In this document: positions 52,949 to 62,547 of the stretch, piece after piece
Position numbering within the stretch: the first letter of the stretch is position 1
Layout: each line of letters starts with the position of its first letter
Origin: Teichococcus vastitatis
Lineage (GTDB): Bacteria; Pseudomonadota; Alphaproteobacteria; Acetobacterales; Acetobacteraceae
Length of the DNA stretch: 64,000 nt
Assembly (NCBI RefSeq): GCF_003604215.1
Contig: NZ_QXGS01000001.1
Coordinates: 248,001-312,000 of the forward strand
Reading direction: 5' to 3'
Notes under the pieces: model-generated
Told to the model about the DNA's origin: nothing
Databases searched by the model: none
What the model saw: the letters and a program-made list of their open reading frames with translations, nothing else
Position numbers and translations under genes: made by a program

Positions 52949-53761
52949 TCAGATCGCCGGGCCGCGCCGCCGCCGCGCCAGCCGCAACGCCAGCGCGCCC
53001 GCGGCCAGCAGCGCGGCCGCCAGCACCAGGATCACCACCGCCAGCGCGTTGACCTCCGGCGTCAGCCCGAGGCGCAGCATGGAGAACACCACCATCGGCA
53101 GAGTGGTGCCGGCCGGGCCGGACACGAAGCTGGCCACCACCACGTCGTCGACCGACAGGGTGAAGGCGAGTAGCCAGCCGGCCACCAGGCTGGGCGCCAG
53201 CAGCGGCAGGGTGATGGTGGCGAAGGCCACCGGCGGCGAGGCCCCCAGGTCACGGGCCGCATCCTCCAGCTCCGGCGCTATTTCCGCCAGCCGCGCCTGC
53301 ACCAGCACCGCGACGTAGGCGGCACCGATCGTGGCGTGGGCCAACAGGATGGTGGTGGCGCCCCGCTCGGCTGGCCAGCCGGTGATGCCCTCCAGCAGCA
53401 CGAAGAACAGCAGCAGGGACAGCCCGGTGACCACGTCCGGCAGCACCAGCGGCGTGCCGGCGAGCGCGCCGAACAGGGCGCGGCCGCGGAACGGCCCGCG
53501 CCGCGCCAGCACCCAGCCGATGGCACCCCCGAGCAGCACCGCCAGGGTCGCGGCGCCGCATGCCACCCGCAGCGACAGCAACGCGGCCTCGATCAGCCGG
53601 GCATTCGCCGCCAGGGCGGCGAACCAGCGCAACGAGAAGCCGCCCCACTGGAACGGGATGCGCGCGTCGCTGAACGCATAGGCGGCCAGCAGCAACACGG
53701 GCAGCCACAGAAACAGAAGGCCGAGCGCGAGGCCCAGCGCCGCCACGGGCAGCCGCCTCAT
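52949..53761 (-). CDS. potI: ABC transporter permease, PotI/PotC-like
   Basis: 270 residues, six helices. EAA loop: EDAARDLGASPPVAFATITLPLL. The PotI/PotC class is also indicated by LAFTLSVDDVVVASFVSGPAGTTLPMVVFSMLRLG. The ATG overlaps the stop of potH by four bases (ATGA). Last gene of the potF-G-H-I unit. Confidence 0.9.
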   Translation of the reverse strand: MRRLPVAALGLALGLLFLWLPVLLLAAYAFSDARIPFQWGGFSLRWFAALAANARLIEAALLSLRVACGAATLAVLLGGAIGWVLARRGPFRGRALFGALAGTPLVLPDVVTGLSLLLFFVLLEGITGWPAERGATTILLAHATIGAAYVAVLVQARLAEIAPELEDAARDLGASPPVAFATITLPLLAPSLVAGWLLAFTLSVDDVVVASFVSGPAGTTLPMVVFSMLRLGLTPEVNALAVVILVLAAALLAAGALALRLARRRRGPAI

Positions 53762-54597
53762 CGGCGGGCCTCCAGCCGCTGAAACAGCAGGATCGGGATG
53801 ATCAGCATCACCAGCAATGCCACCGCCAAGGCCGCCGCCACCGGCCAGTCGCGATTCTGAAAGAACTCGCCCCACAGCACGCGACCGACCAACTGCGCCG
53901 AGGGCGGGCCGAGCAGCTCCGGGATCACGTATTCCCCGGCCGCGGGAATGAACACCAGCAGAAACGCCGCCGCGGCACCGGGCAGCGCCAGCGGCAGCGT
54001 CACGGTCAGAAAGGCGACCGGCCCCGTGGCGCCGAGATCGGCGGCGGCTTCCTCCAGCACCGGATCCAGGCGCGACAGGCTGGCATAGAGCGGCAGCACG
54101 GCGAAAGGCAGGTAGGCATGCGTCATGCCGAGAAACAATGCCGGCCAGGAATACAACAGCGGCAGCGGTGCCGCGATCCAACCCAGGCCGAGCAGCAGGG
54201 TGTTGATCCAGCCCTCGTCGCGCAACAGGCCGATCCAGGCGCCGAGGCGCGGCAGGAAGCCGGTCCAGAACGGCAGCAGCACAAGCGCCAGCAGCAAGGG
54301 CCGCCAGCGCGGCGCCGCCCGCACCAGGCCCAGCGCCATGGGAAAGGCCAGCCCCAGGCAGAGCAGCCCGGTGCCGCCGGCCACCAGCACCGCGCCGAGA
54401 AAGGCGTCGCGGTAGAACGGGTCCTCCAGCAGCAGAGCGAAGGGCTCGCCGTTGATGCCCTCGGCGCGGCCGGGCAGCGCGAAGGGCGGGATGCCCTCGG
54501 CCGGAAAGGAGACCGACAAAGCCACCACCACCAGCAGCGGCACCGCCACCAGCAGGGCGAGCCACAGCGCCGGCAGCAGCAAGGGAAGCCGCCGCAT
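53758..54597 (-). CDS. potH: ABC transporter permease, PotH/PotB-like
   Basis: 279 residues, six helices. EAA loop EEAAADLGATGPVAFLTVTLPLALPG. N-terminal helix LPALWLALLVAVPLLVVVALSVSF. The ATG overlaps the stop of the ATPase gene (TGATG), so the three transporter genes are translationally linked. Confidence 0.9.
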   Translation of the reverse strand: MRRLPLLLPALWLALLVAVPLLVVVALSVSFPAEGIPPFALPGRAEGINGEPFALLLEDPFYRDAFLGAVLVAGGTGLLCLGLAFPMALGLVRAAPRWRPLLLALVLLPFWTGFLPRLGAWIGLLRDEGWINTLLLGLGWIAAPLPLLYSWPALFLGMTHAYLPFAVLPLYASLSRLDPVLEEAAADLGATGPVAFLTVTLPLALPGAAAAFLLVFIPAAGEYVIPELLGPPSAQLVGRVLWGEFFQNRDWPVAAALAVALLVMLIIPILLFQRLEARR

Positions 54598-55649
54598 CAG
54601 CCGCGCAGCGGCACCACGGCCGCCGCCTCCCAGGCCAGATGCACCGTGCTGCCGCGCGGTGGCGGGGCGCCATCCTCCTCGGCATGGCCGACGCGCAGCA
54701 GCGCGCCGCCGGCGGCGCGCACCAGGAGGAGGCTGTCATCGCCGCGGAAGGCGACCTCCTCGACCACGCCCTGCGACGCGTTGGCGCCTGCCAGGGGAGA
54801 GGGGCGCAGGGTGATGCGCTCGGGGCGCAGGGCGCAGGCGGCGGTGCCCCGATCAACCGGCGCCTCGGCCCGCAGCGTGGCGGCCAGGCCGGGACAATCG
54901 AAGCCCCCTGCCCCGTCAGGCTGTCCTTCCAGCACGTTGGCGCCGCCGAGGAAGCCCGCGACGAAGCGGGTGGCCGGACGCTCATATACCGCCCGCGGCG
55001 GACCGGCCTGCACCAGCCGCCCCGCTTCCAGCACGGCGACGCGGTCGGCCAGGGCGAGCGCCTCGTTCTGGTCATGCGTCACCATGATGAAGGCCGCGCC
55101 GGTTTCACGCTGCAGGGCGCGCAGCTCGAAGCCGGTGCGCTCACGCAGGTTGGCATCCAGCGCGCCGAGCGGCTCGTCCAGCAGCAGCAGGCGTGGCCGC
55201 TTCACCAGCGCACGGGCCAGCGCCACACGCTGCTTCTGCCCGCCGGACAGGCGGTATGGCAGGCGGCGCTCGAAGCCTTGCAGCCTGACCAGGGCCAGCG
55301 CCTCGGCCACCCGGCGGTCGCGCTCGGCCCGCGGCACGTCATCCCGCTTCAGCCCATAGGCGACGTTGCCCGCGACGGACAGGTGCGGAAACAGCGCGTA
55401 GGACTGGAACATCATGTTGAGCGGCCGCGCATGCGGCGGCACGGCGGCGATGTCGCGACCCTCCAGCAGCACGGCGCCGGACTCGGCGGTCTCGAAGCCG
55501 GCCACCACGCGCAGCAGCGTGGACTTGCCGGAGCCTGAGCCGCCCAGCAGCGTCAGGAACTCGCCCGGCGCCACGTCGAGGTCGAGGTGGTCCAGCGCCA
55601 CGGTGTCACCGAAGCGCTTCACCAAGCCCCTTAGGGACAGCAGTGCCAA
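54597..55649 (-). CDS. potG: ABC transporter ATP-binding protein, PotG/PotA-like
   Basis: 350 residues. Walker A LGGSGSGKSTLLR, Q-loop MMFQSYALFPH, signature LSGGQKQRVALARALV, Walker B RLLLLDEPLGALD, H-loop MVTHDQNEAL, then a TOBE domain. The start codon is TTG 55649, five bases after the binding-protein stop. Energises uptake of putrescine-type substrates. Confidence 0.92.
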   Translation of the reverse strand: MALLSLRGLVKRFGDTVALDHLDLDVAPGEFLTLLGGSGSGKSTLLRVVAGFETAESGAVLLEGRDIAAVPPHARPLNMMFQSYALFPHLSVAGNVAYGLKRDDVPRAERDRRVAEALALVRLQGFERRLPYRLSGGQKQRVALARALVKRPRLLLLDEPLGALDANLRERTGFELRALQRETGAAFIMVTHDQNEALALADRVAVLEAGRLVQAGPPRAVYERPATRFVAGFLGGANVLEGQPDGAGGFDCPGLAATLRAEAPVDRGTAACALRPERITLRPSPLAGANASQGVVEEVAFRGDDSLLLVRAAGGALLRVGHAEEDGAPPPRGSTVHLAWEAAAVVPLRG

Positions 55650-55654
55650 GGTGC

Positions 55655-56770
55655 TCAGCGCCCGGCCTTGAAGCGGCTCCAGAGCCGCGAGCGCGCACGC
55701 TCCGCCTGCGGCCCCAGCGCCTCGGCGGTGAAGGAGCGGCCCAGCATCTCCGGCGTCGGATACACGTTCGGGTCGCCGCGCACCGCATCGTCGACCAGCG
55801 GCGTGGCGGCCGGAATGGCGTTGGGGTAGCGCACCTCGTTGGTGATGCCTGCCATCACCTCCGGCTGCAGCAGGAAGTTGATGAAGCGCTGTGCGGCGTC
55901 CGGATGCGGCGCATCGGCGGGGATAGCCAGCATGTCGAACCAGAGCTGCGCGCCCTCCTTCGGCTGCACATAGGCAATGTCGACGCCGCGCCTTGCCTCG
56001 GCGGCACGCGCCTTGGCCTGGATCACGTCACCGGAATAGGTCATCGCGACGCAGTATTCGCCGGTGGCCAGCGCATCCAGGATGCTGCCGCTGGCGGTGA
56101 TGGCGCGCACATGCGGGCGGATTGCCAGCATGGCCTGCTCGGCGGCACGGAGGTCGGCGGCATCGGTGCTGTTCGGATCCTTCCCGAGCCAGCGCAGCAC
56201 GCTGGGCAGCACGTCGATGGCCGAATCCATCACGGCGATGCCACAGCCGGCCAGGGCCTTGGCATTTTCCGGCTTCATCAGCAGGTCCAGGCTGTCGAGC
56301 GGCACGTCGGGAAGCACCGCGCGCACCTTGTCCGGACGGATGCCGAGCCCGACAGAGCCGTACAGGTAGATGGCACCGTGCCTGTTGCCGGGGTCGCTGC
56401 TCTCCACCCGCCGCAGCAGCGTGGCGTCCTGGTTGTTCCAGTTCGGAAGGGCCGCGCGATCGAGCGGGCGGAGCGCGCCGGCACGGATCAGCCGGGCAAA
56501 GGTCGGCTCGCTGGTCGGTACGATGACATCATAGCCTGAGCGGCCGGCCGACAGCTTGCCTTCCAGCGTTTCCAGGCTGTCGAACACATCGTAGCGGACC
56601 TGGATTCCCGTCTCCTGCTGGAAGCGCTCCACCGCCTTGGGATCGATGTAGTCGGACCAGTTGTAGACATTCAATGTCGGCGCCTGTTGCGCCATGGCGG
56701 CGGGGAACAGGCCCGCCGATGGCAGCAGAACGGCGGCACACATCGTGGCGGCGAGCAGGCGTCGGAGCAT
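55655..56770 (-). CDS. potF: Polyamine ABC transporter binding protein, PotF-like
   Basis: 371 residues with a cleavable signal (LRRLLAATMCAAVLLPSAGLFPAAMAQ). PotF/PotD features: LNVYNWSDYIDPKAVERFQQETGIQVRYDVFDSLETLEGKL, YDVIVPTSEPTFARL, AIYLYGSVGLGIRPDKV, YCVAMTYSGDVIQAKA, EGAQLWFDMLAIP. This fits putrescine/spermidine receptors. ATG 56770 gives the signal peptide directly. First gene of the potFGHI-like operon. Confidence 0.93.
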   Translation of the reverse strand: MLRRLLAATMCAAVLLPSAGLFPAAMAQQAPTLNVYNWSDYIDPKAVERFQQETGIQVRYDVFDSLETLEGKLSAGRSGYDVIVPTSEPTFARLIRAGALRPLDRAALPNWNNQDATLLRRVESSDPGNRHGAIYLYGSVGLGIRPDKVRAVLPDVPLDSLDLLMKPENAKALAGCGIAVMDSAIDVLPSVLRWLGKDPNSTDAADLRAAEQAMLAIRPHVRAITASGSILDALATGEYCVAMTYSGDVIQAKARAAEARRGVDIAYVQPKEGAQLWFDMLAIPADAPHPDAAQRFINFLLQPEVMAGITNEVRYPNAIPAATPLVDDAVRGDPNVYPTPEMLGRSFTAEALGPQAERARSRLWSRFKAGR

Positions 56771-56867
56771 GGCGGCGTTCCATCGCGGCAATGAGGAAGA
56801 AGGCTGCGCAGGCTAGAAGAGCTTGCAGGGCGGGTCCACGGCTGACGCCAACATAGGATTTTTATCC

Positions 56868-56894
56868 TTGACAAAGACGCGCTTTATCTATTAA
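56868..56894 (+). promoter_or_regulatory. Sigma-70-like promoter for the tail-fibre cassette
   Basis: TTGACA at 56868 and TATTAA at 56889, 15-bp spacing, in an AT-richer patch of the 300-bp spacer between potF and the first cassette gene. The -35 is perfect, the spacer is short. Transcription would run towards 57071. Confidence 0.5.
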
Positions 56895-57070
56895 TTCCTG
56901 CGCTGTCAGCGGGCGACATGCGTCCGCACCACACCCCACCATGATGGCGCCTTCCCCACCCGGCCTGCGGCTTTCCGCGGCCGGGCGCCCGCGTTTGCGC
57001 GGCCTTTCCGGTGAAGCGCGCCGTGCCGGACCGGGTGGATCGCCGCCCTTGCACCCATCAGGAGATCCGC

Positions 57071-57724
57071 ATGCCCTTCGACCCCCGTGGGCTCTCGGCG
57101 TTGAGCAGCACCGGCAGCTTCACGCTCTGGCTCTACGTGACCACCGACACGCGCGCCGGGGTGCTGGCCAGCGGCTACTTCAACAGCGTCGCCGATCGCC
57201 TGCTGCCTGGGCACATGCTGATCGTGCAGGCGGCCGATTCGATGAACTTCCTGCCGGTGCGTAGCAATGCCGGTGTCGGCAACGGCCTCGTGCTGGATGC
57301 CTCCGCGCCGCCGCTACGCCTCAATGGCTACGCCGGGCTCGGCTTCTCCTTCAACATCCCGCCCATCGAGGCGGTGGCGCGCAGCGTGGCCTTGGGGGCG
57401 GTGCCGAGCGGGCTCTATGTGGGCCGGCAGTTCACCATCGGCGCCACGGCCACCGGACCGGTCGACACCCTGGTGTTCAGCATCCTCAACGCGGCCGGTG
57501 CGGTGATCGCGGGACCGGTCTCGGCGCAGGTCGCCTCGGGCGGGGCGTCCGCCACCTTCACCGCGCCCGACCCGGGCTCGGGCTACCGCATCCGCGTCGC
57601 CGATGCGGCCGAGCCGCTGGCAACCCAGACCTCCCCGTCCTTCGTGGTCACCGAGCCCTACGCGCTGCTGACGGAAAGCGGCGCCACCCTCACCGCCGAT
57701 GAGGGCGGCGAGATCCTGCTCTGA
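57071..57724 (+). CDS. Phage-tail-like structural protein
   Basis: 217 residues, acidic and beta-rich with no helix-forming stretch. The first 100 residues start LSSTGSFTLWLYVTTDTRAGVLASGYF; an Ig-like middle (FTIGATATGPVDTLVFSILNAAG) follows. It ends LLTESGATLTADEGGEILL, a short acidic Leu-Thr-Glu repeat frequent at the ends of phage tail proteins. AGGAGAT precedes ATG 57071. First gene of the cassette. Confidence 0.65.
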   Translation: MPFDPRGLSALSSTGSFTLWLYVTTDTRAGVLASGYFNSVADRLLPGHMLIVQAADSMNFLPVRSNAGVGNGLVLDASAPPLRLNGYAGLGFSFNIPPIEAVARSVALGAVPSGLYVGRQFTIGATATGPVDTLVFSILNAAGAVIAGPVSAQVASGGASATFTAPDPGSGYRIRVADAAEPLATQTSPSFVVTEPYALLTESGATLTADEGGEILL

Positions 57725-57763
57725 ACCGCCGCCTGCCCGCCCCGCATCCGGAGAACCTTCCCC

Positions 57764-60214
57764 ATGTCCGATAAAAAGATCAGTGAACTTCCCATTGTCA
57801 CGGTTCTCAACGACCATGACGCCGCACCGCTTGTTCAGGGCAGCCTGGCGCTGGCCGAGACCCGGCGCGCCACCGTGGCGCAGCTGCGCGGTGCGATCCT
57901 GACCGAACGCAGCGTTCATGTGCGCGATTTCGGCGCGATCGGTGACGGTGTGACCGATGACGCCGCCGCGATCCAGGCCGCCATCAACGCGGCGGCGGCG
58001 CAGGGCGGAGGCACGGTGCAGCTCGGCCCGCGGCGCTACCGCATCGCTTCGGCGGAGCTGGACGTCAAGGACGACGTGTTTTTGCAGGGGCGGCCCGGGT
58101 CCGGCGGCTGGCGCAAGGATGGCAACTTTGCCCAGGTCAATTACGCGCTGCTGCTGCACCCGGCGCGCACGGTGCGGGTGCGGCGCAATGCCGGCCTGGC
58201 CGGCATGGCCATCCTGCGCGAAGGCCTGACCGCCCCCACCACGCTGCGCCAGGGCCTCGACGCCGCCGCGGCCTTCGGCGGCACGGCCGTCACCGTGGGT
58301 GATGGGGGCAGCGGCAACAGCGACGGCAATGGCGCCGATGCGCTGCTGACGCGGCTGCTGATCCTGGGCTTCCACTGGGGCATCTACAGCGACGGCAATG
58401 CGCGGCTCCGCGTCAGCGACGTGCTGGGCGACTGCACCAACGGCCTGTATCTCGGCCGCTCCTACGATGTGTCGCGGATCAGTGCGGTGAACTTCCATCC
58501 GCTGGTGACCACCTCGCGTTCCTGGTCCAACACGCGGCTGCTGATTTCCGCGGTCGCCAACAACGGCGCCGGCCAGTTCCGCGTGACCACCGCGACCGCG
58601 CATGGTCTCGCCACCGGAGACCTGATCAACATCGCCGAGGTCCGCAGTTCCGGTGCCTCCACCCTCTATGGGCGCTGGACCATCACCGTGGTGGACGGCA
58701 GCCGCTTCGATCTGGTGGGCTCCAGCTTCGCGGCCGGCTGGACCTCGGGTGGGGCGGTTTACGTCAACGCCAATCGCCGGCTCGGCAGCGGCTACGTGGT
58801 CAAGGACTGCGACATGGCCAGCTTCGAGAACTGCTTCGAATACGGTCACGATGTCGGCTATGATGTGCAGGACGCGGTGCATTCCTGCTCCTTCTTCAAC
58901 ATCGGCGCCGATGGCTGGGTGGACATGGCGGATCCGGTGCCGGTCGGCATCCGCATCGGCGGCACCGCGCTGCGCACCAAGTGGGTGGGCGGCTTCCTGT
59001 CCTCCAAGGCCTGCTCGATCCAGGTCAACACCACCGGTGCCGAGCAGCATGAGGTAATTGGCGTCAATGTCACGGGTGGTGGCCGTCGCATTGCCGAGGT
59101 GCTGGGCGGCCAACTGTCCCTGATCGGCTGCGACTTCACCGGTGCGCCAGGCACGAGCAACGTCACGGTCAGCGCCATCCACATGGGCAGCGGTGCCGGC
59201 AACCTGATCGTCGCCGGCTGCGACACCACCGCCGTCACCTTCACGGCCGACACTGCGGCGGCCATGCAGAAGCTGCAATTGCTGGGCAACCGGCTGCCCG
59301 GCGCCGCGACGACCCAGCGCATCGCCGCGGGCCGGGTTGAGCTGGCATCCGTGTCATCGGCCGCCGCGATCGAGACGCGGCTCTCCACTGATACCGACGG
59401 CGCCATCAACATCCATCGTCGCAGCGCCAGCCTCGGCGGCCAGATCAAGCTGTTCAACGCCGGCAATGCCAGCGCCGCCAGCCTCACCCTCAGCGGCACG
59501 GACTGCGTCTTCGCCGGCGACACCGGCAATCTCAATGCAGGCTTCACCTTCGGCGGCAGCGGCATGACGGCGCCGCAGACGGTGCGGCTGCGGCGGCTCT
59601 CCGCCAACCCAGCCAGCAGCGACCGCATCAGCGTGCTGGAAGCGGCCGGCAACAACAGTGGCGGCACCGAGCAGGTCTTTGCCCGGCTGGTGACAGTGGC
59701 GGAGAACGTCGCCACGGGGTCGAAGGCGGGCGCGGTGGTGCTGGAAACCCGATCTGGCGGCAGCATCGCCGAGCGGTTCCGCCTGTCCGCGAATGGCACC
59801 GTGACGCTGGCCGGCCCGCTGCTGCTGCCCGCCAATCCCACGGCGAATCTGCAGGCCGCGCCGAAGCAATATGTGGACAGCCAGTTTACCGAGCGGCGCA
59901 TGGCTACCCTGCCGCTCGCGACGGCCACAACGGTGAACTACGCCGCGCACAACAACCGCGTGCTGATGGCCAATGCCGGCACCTCGCTGAGCCTGTCCTG
60001 GAGCAACACGCTGGATGGCTTTTCCTGCACGGTGATCAACCGCAGCGGCGCTGATCTGGGGCTGACCCTGTCCGGCTTCACCAGCAACACCGCGCCCACC
60101 AACAGCGACGGCTTCACCCGGATCCGGTCCGGCGGCGTGGCGACCCTGATGGTGTATTCGCCGGATGGTGGCACCACCCGGATCTGCCAGCTGGCCGGAG
60201 CGGGAGCTCCCTGA
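57764..60214 (+). CDS. Tailspike-like beta-helix protein (pectate_lyase_3 type)
   Basis: 816 residues. The N-terminus (residues 1-45) MSDKKISELPIV resembles a virion attachment motif. Residues 50-100 (VHVRDFGAIGDGVTDDAAAIQAAI) mark the start of a right-handed beta-helix of the pectate_lyase_3/tailspike kind. A long repetitive beta region follows, then near residue 600 a trimer-like region with AAPKQYVDSQF, the small hinge seen before fibre tips. It probably binds or depolymerises a surface polysaccharide. Confidence 0.8.
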   Translation: MSDKKISELPIVTVLNDHDAAPLVQGSLALAETRRATVAQLRGAILTERSVHVRDFGAIGDGVTDDAAAIQAAINAAAAQGGGTVQLGPRRYRIASAELDVKDDVFLQGRPGSGGWRKDGNFAQVNYALLLHPARTVRVRRNAGLAGMAILREGLTAPTTLRQGLDAAAAFGGTAVTVGDGGSGNSDGNGADALLTRLLILGFHWGIYSDGNARLRVSDVLGDCTNGLYLGRSYDVSRISAVNFHPLVTTSRSWSNTRLLISAVANNGAGQFRVTTATAHGLATGDLINIAEVRSSGASTLYGRWTITVVDGSRFDLVGSSFAAGWTSGGAVYVNANRRLGSGYVVKDCDMASFENCFEYGHDVGYDVQDAVHSCSFFNIGADGWVDMADPVPVGIRIGGTALRTKWVGGFLSSKACSIQVNTTGAEQHEVIGVNVTGGGRRIAEVLGGQLSLIGCDFTGAPGTSNVTVSAIHMGSGAGNLIVAGCDTTAVTFTADTAAAMQKLQLLGNRLPGAATTQRIAAGRVELASVSSAAAIETRLSTDTDGAINIHRRSASLGGQIKLFNAGNASAASLTLSGTDCVFAGDTGNLNAGFTFGGSGMTAPQTVRLRRLSANPASSDRISVLEAAGNNSGGTEQVFARLVTVAENVATGSKAGAVVLETRSGGSIAERFRLSANGTVTLAGPLLLPANPTANLQAAPKQYVDSQFTERRMATLPLATATTVNYAAHNNRVLMANAGTSLSLSWSNTLDGFSCTVINRSGADLGLTLSGFTSNTAPTNSDGFTRIRSGGVATLMVYSPDGGTTRICQLAGAGAP

Positions 60215-60216
60215 GC

Positions 60217-61434
60217 ATGATGGCCGTTCTCGCTCCCGGCTTCATTGCATCGGGCCAGGCACTCCGGCTCGTCGGCTCCGGCTATGCGGATCGCCTGCAA
60301 CACAGCCGCGCCGGGGCAGCGCTGGTGCAGGCCTCCTCGGGTGGGTTCGAAACCGCCAATCAGGACACGCCGCGCTTCCAGGGCGCGGCACGCCGCTTGC
60401 TCGTGGAGGAGGCGCGCAGCAATTTCCTGCGCAATCCCCGCGGCGAAGGGGCGACGCCGGGCAGCGGCAGCGCCCGACTTCCGGAATACTGGCAGATCGA
60501 TGGCACGGTTCCCGGCATCACCGTTCTCGCCACCGGCGTCGAGGACGGGCTGCCCTTCGTCGAGGTTCGCTTCACCGGCTCCTCGACCTTCGCGATCCGC
60601 TTCGATGCTGCCAACCCGCTGACTGCGATCTCAGGGCAAAGCTATGCCTCCAGCTTCTTTCTGCGGCTCACGGGCGGCAGCCTGTCAAACCTCCTGATCC
60701 AGAACAACTTCATTACGGGCGGCAGCGCGCAAAGCTCCTTGGCGGTGACGCCCGTGGATCAGTCCCTCGGCAGGCAACGTACAACGTGGATCTGGACGCA
60801 TTCCGGCTCCGCGACCTCGCTGGTCAACCGACTGCGCTTCCAGGCCGGCGGCAGCTTCGATGTCACATTGCGTATCGCGGCGCCGCAGCTTGAGATTGGT
60901 GCCACCGCGACGTCACCCATCCTGCCGCCAGCGGGAACGATGGCCATGACGACGCGCGCGGCCGATCAGCCGTTCTGGGATCATCCCTTGGCGTTCAACG
61001 CGGCGGGCACGCTGCTCCTCCAGGCGCAGTTGCCGCAAGCGGCGCCTGCCGGCCTCGAACAGGGCCTGCTGCAACTGGATGACGGCACCGACCAGAATCG
61101 CCTGGTTCTGTGCAATGCCGCTGGCGGAAGCAGCGTCCAGGGCTTCCCGGTCATCGGCGGAGCAGCCCTCGCCGCCCTGTCAGCCGGCGACATGGTGCCC
61201 GGCCAGCCGTTCCGCATCGCATTGGCCTGGTCACCCGCCGGCCTCGCGCTCTGCCTCAACGGCGCGGCCGTGCAATCCACCTCGTCCAGCATGCCGGCCG
61301 CGCTGAACCGCCTGCTGGTCGGCCATGCCTCGGCGGCCCTGAACAAGGCGGCGAATGGCGAGATCGCCGAGCTTCACCTCAGCGCGGCGCGGCTGCCCGA
61401 CAGCCACCTCCGGGCCATGACTGCCGCGGCCTGA
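60217..61434 (+). CDS. Fibre-like protein with LamG/concanavalin-like domain
   Basis: 405 residues. N-terminal segment with a phage-like RFQGAARRLLVEEARSNFLRNPRGEG (common in phage minor proteins), and a C-terminal concanavalin-like fold: HPLAFNAAGTLLLQAQLPQ, PFRIALAWSPAGLALCLNGAAVQS, LNRLLVGHASAALNKAANGEIAELHLSAARLPD. Glycan binding is likely. Starts two bases after the tailspike gene. Confidence 0.65.
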   Translation: MMAVLAPGFIASGQALRLVGSGYADRLQHSRAGAALVQASSGGFETANQDTPRFQGAARRLLVEEARSNFLRNPRGEGATPGSGSARLPEYWQIDGTVPGITVLATGVEDGLPFVEVRFTGSSTFAIRFDAANPLTAISGQSYASSFFLRLTGGSLSNLLIQNNFITGGSAQSSLAVTPVDQSLGRQRTTWIWTHSGSATSLVNRLRFQAGGSFDVTLRIAAPQLEIGATATSPILPPAGTMAMTTRAADQPFWDHPLAFNAAGTLLLQAQLPQAAPAGLEQGLLQLDDGTDQNRLVLCNAAGGSSVQGFPVIGGAALAALSAGDMVPGQPFRIALAWSPAGLALCLNGAAVQSTSSSMPAALNRLLVGHASAALNKAANGEIAELHLSAARLPDSHLRAMTAAA

Positions 61435-61462
61435 AGCCTCCCCTCCTCCAAAGGAATGAACC

Positions 61463-61834
61463 ATGCCTATCCTGACCGACCATGGCCGCAATCTGCTCGC
61501 CCGTGCCTTGTGCGGCCGCAACCCGGCATTGCCGAACGCCGTATATGTCGCCCTCGGCAGCGGCGGCGGCACCAATGGCGTAACGGGGGAGCCGGCCGGC
61601 AACGGCTATGCCCGCCAGCGCATCACCTTCACCGGCACCGGTGCCCAGCGCAACGCGGAGGTGGTGCGTTTCATCTTCAACGCCGCGGTCGGAACGCTCA
61701 CCCATGTCGGTTTGTATGACGCGCTCTCCGGCGGCAATGCGCTGGCCTACGGGCTGCTGACGCAGAGCGCCGCCATCACCGGCCCGGGCACGGTCACCAT
61801 CGCCGCCGAGGCGCTCACCGTGAGTGGCGACTGA
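61463..61834 (+). CDS. Phage tail-fibre-associated protein
   Basis: 123 residues. The pattern LTDHGRNLLARALCG, VYVALGSGGG, YARQRITFTGTG, IFNAAVGTLTHVGLYDALSGGNALAYGLLTQS is that of phage structural proteins near tail fibres, where the F(N/D)AA..GT(I/L)T..GL(Y/F)DA run recurs. Ribosome site AAAGGAATG. Confidence 0.7.
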   Translation: MPILTDHGRNLLARALCGRNPALPNAVYVALGSGGGTNGVTGEPAGNGYARQRITFTGTGAQRNAEVVRFIFNAAVGTLTHVGLYDALSGGNALAYGLLTQSAAITGPGTVTIAAEALTVSGD

Positions 61835-61865
61835 CCAACTCTTTCCGACGCAAAGGATCATCGCG

Positions 61866-62057
61866 ATGGACGTTTGGATTCGCATGCAGCTGACCCAGCC
61901 GAGCACTTGGCGCGGGCTGTTTCTGCTGATCACCGCATTGTTCGGCGTCAGCATCTCGGCCGAGTTGCAGACGGCTATTCCCAACCTCGCTATCGCCCTG
62001 CTGGGCGTCTGGGAGGCGATCCGCAAAGGCCGCCAATTCGGCGAACCGGGTGCCTGA
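61866..62057 (+). CDS. Holin-like small membrane protein
   Basis: 63 residues with one or two hydrophobic segments (LFLLITALFGVSISAEL and AIPNLAIALLGVWEAI) and a charged tail KGRQFGEPG. Size and place after tail genes fit a holin or phage membrane protein; no lysin is seen nearby. ATG 61866. Confidence 0.55.
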   Translation: MDVWIRMQLTQPSTWRGLFLLITALFGVSISAELQTAIPNLAIALLGVWEAIRKGRQFGEPGA

Positions 62058-62547
62058 TCCAGGGCATCCATCACGCCCAGTGTTCTGGCATTTGCGCCTC
62101 GATGGTAGCCGCCGGCCTTCTGGCAGCCGCGCATCGGGGTGCCTTCAGCGCCTTGGGTATCAGGTAACGACAATGAGTACGGGCGCTCTGGTGGGCCAAG
62201 CCAACATTCACTACAATCCAGAAAGTAGAATTCTTTTTTAGTATTTTCATCAAAAGGAACTGCTGCGGCAGCTGTGAAGAATCTTTTTTCTGGGATGCTC
62301 TGGATCTTCCCTGTAAGAGACAGCAATTTTACTAAAAGTTGAATTTTTGCGCTGCGACTTCATCGAAGAGCTGTAATAACTGCTCGCGTTTTCGTGAGCC
62401 TCAGGCTAGGCAGTGCGTGTTCCGAGCGCATGGCGGGCGGCCACTTTCGCCAGCGAACCTCGCGCAACTCGTACCGGAGTTCACCAACCTTGCTGCCGCA
62501 CGCAGCCGGGAATGGAAACTCTTGTACCCGACGCACAGGAAGCAAGA
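62058..62547. other. Non-coding AT-rich spacer before the GH26-RTX gene
   Basis: 490 bp with no convincing gene on either strand. The stretch at about 62170-62400 is visibly AT-richer than the rest of the window and has T-runs such as TCTTTTTTAG near 62228. It probably holds the GH26-RTX promoter and marks an edge between DNA of different origin. No att repeat found. Confidence 0.6.

Noticed and set aside
57314-59278. 654-codon minus-strand frame across the tail-fibre genes
   Set aside because: Antisense to the tail protein and tailspike, with His/Gly/Asp-rich noise.
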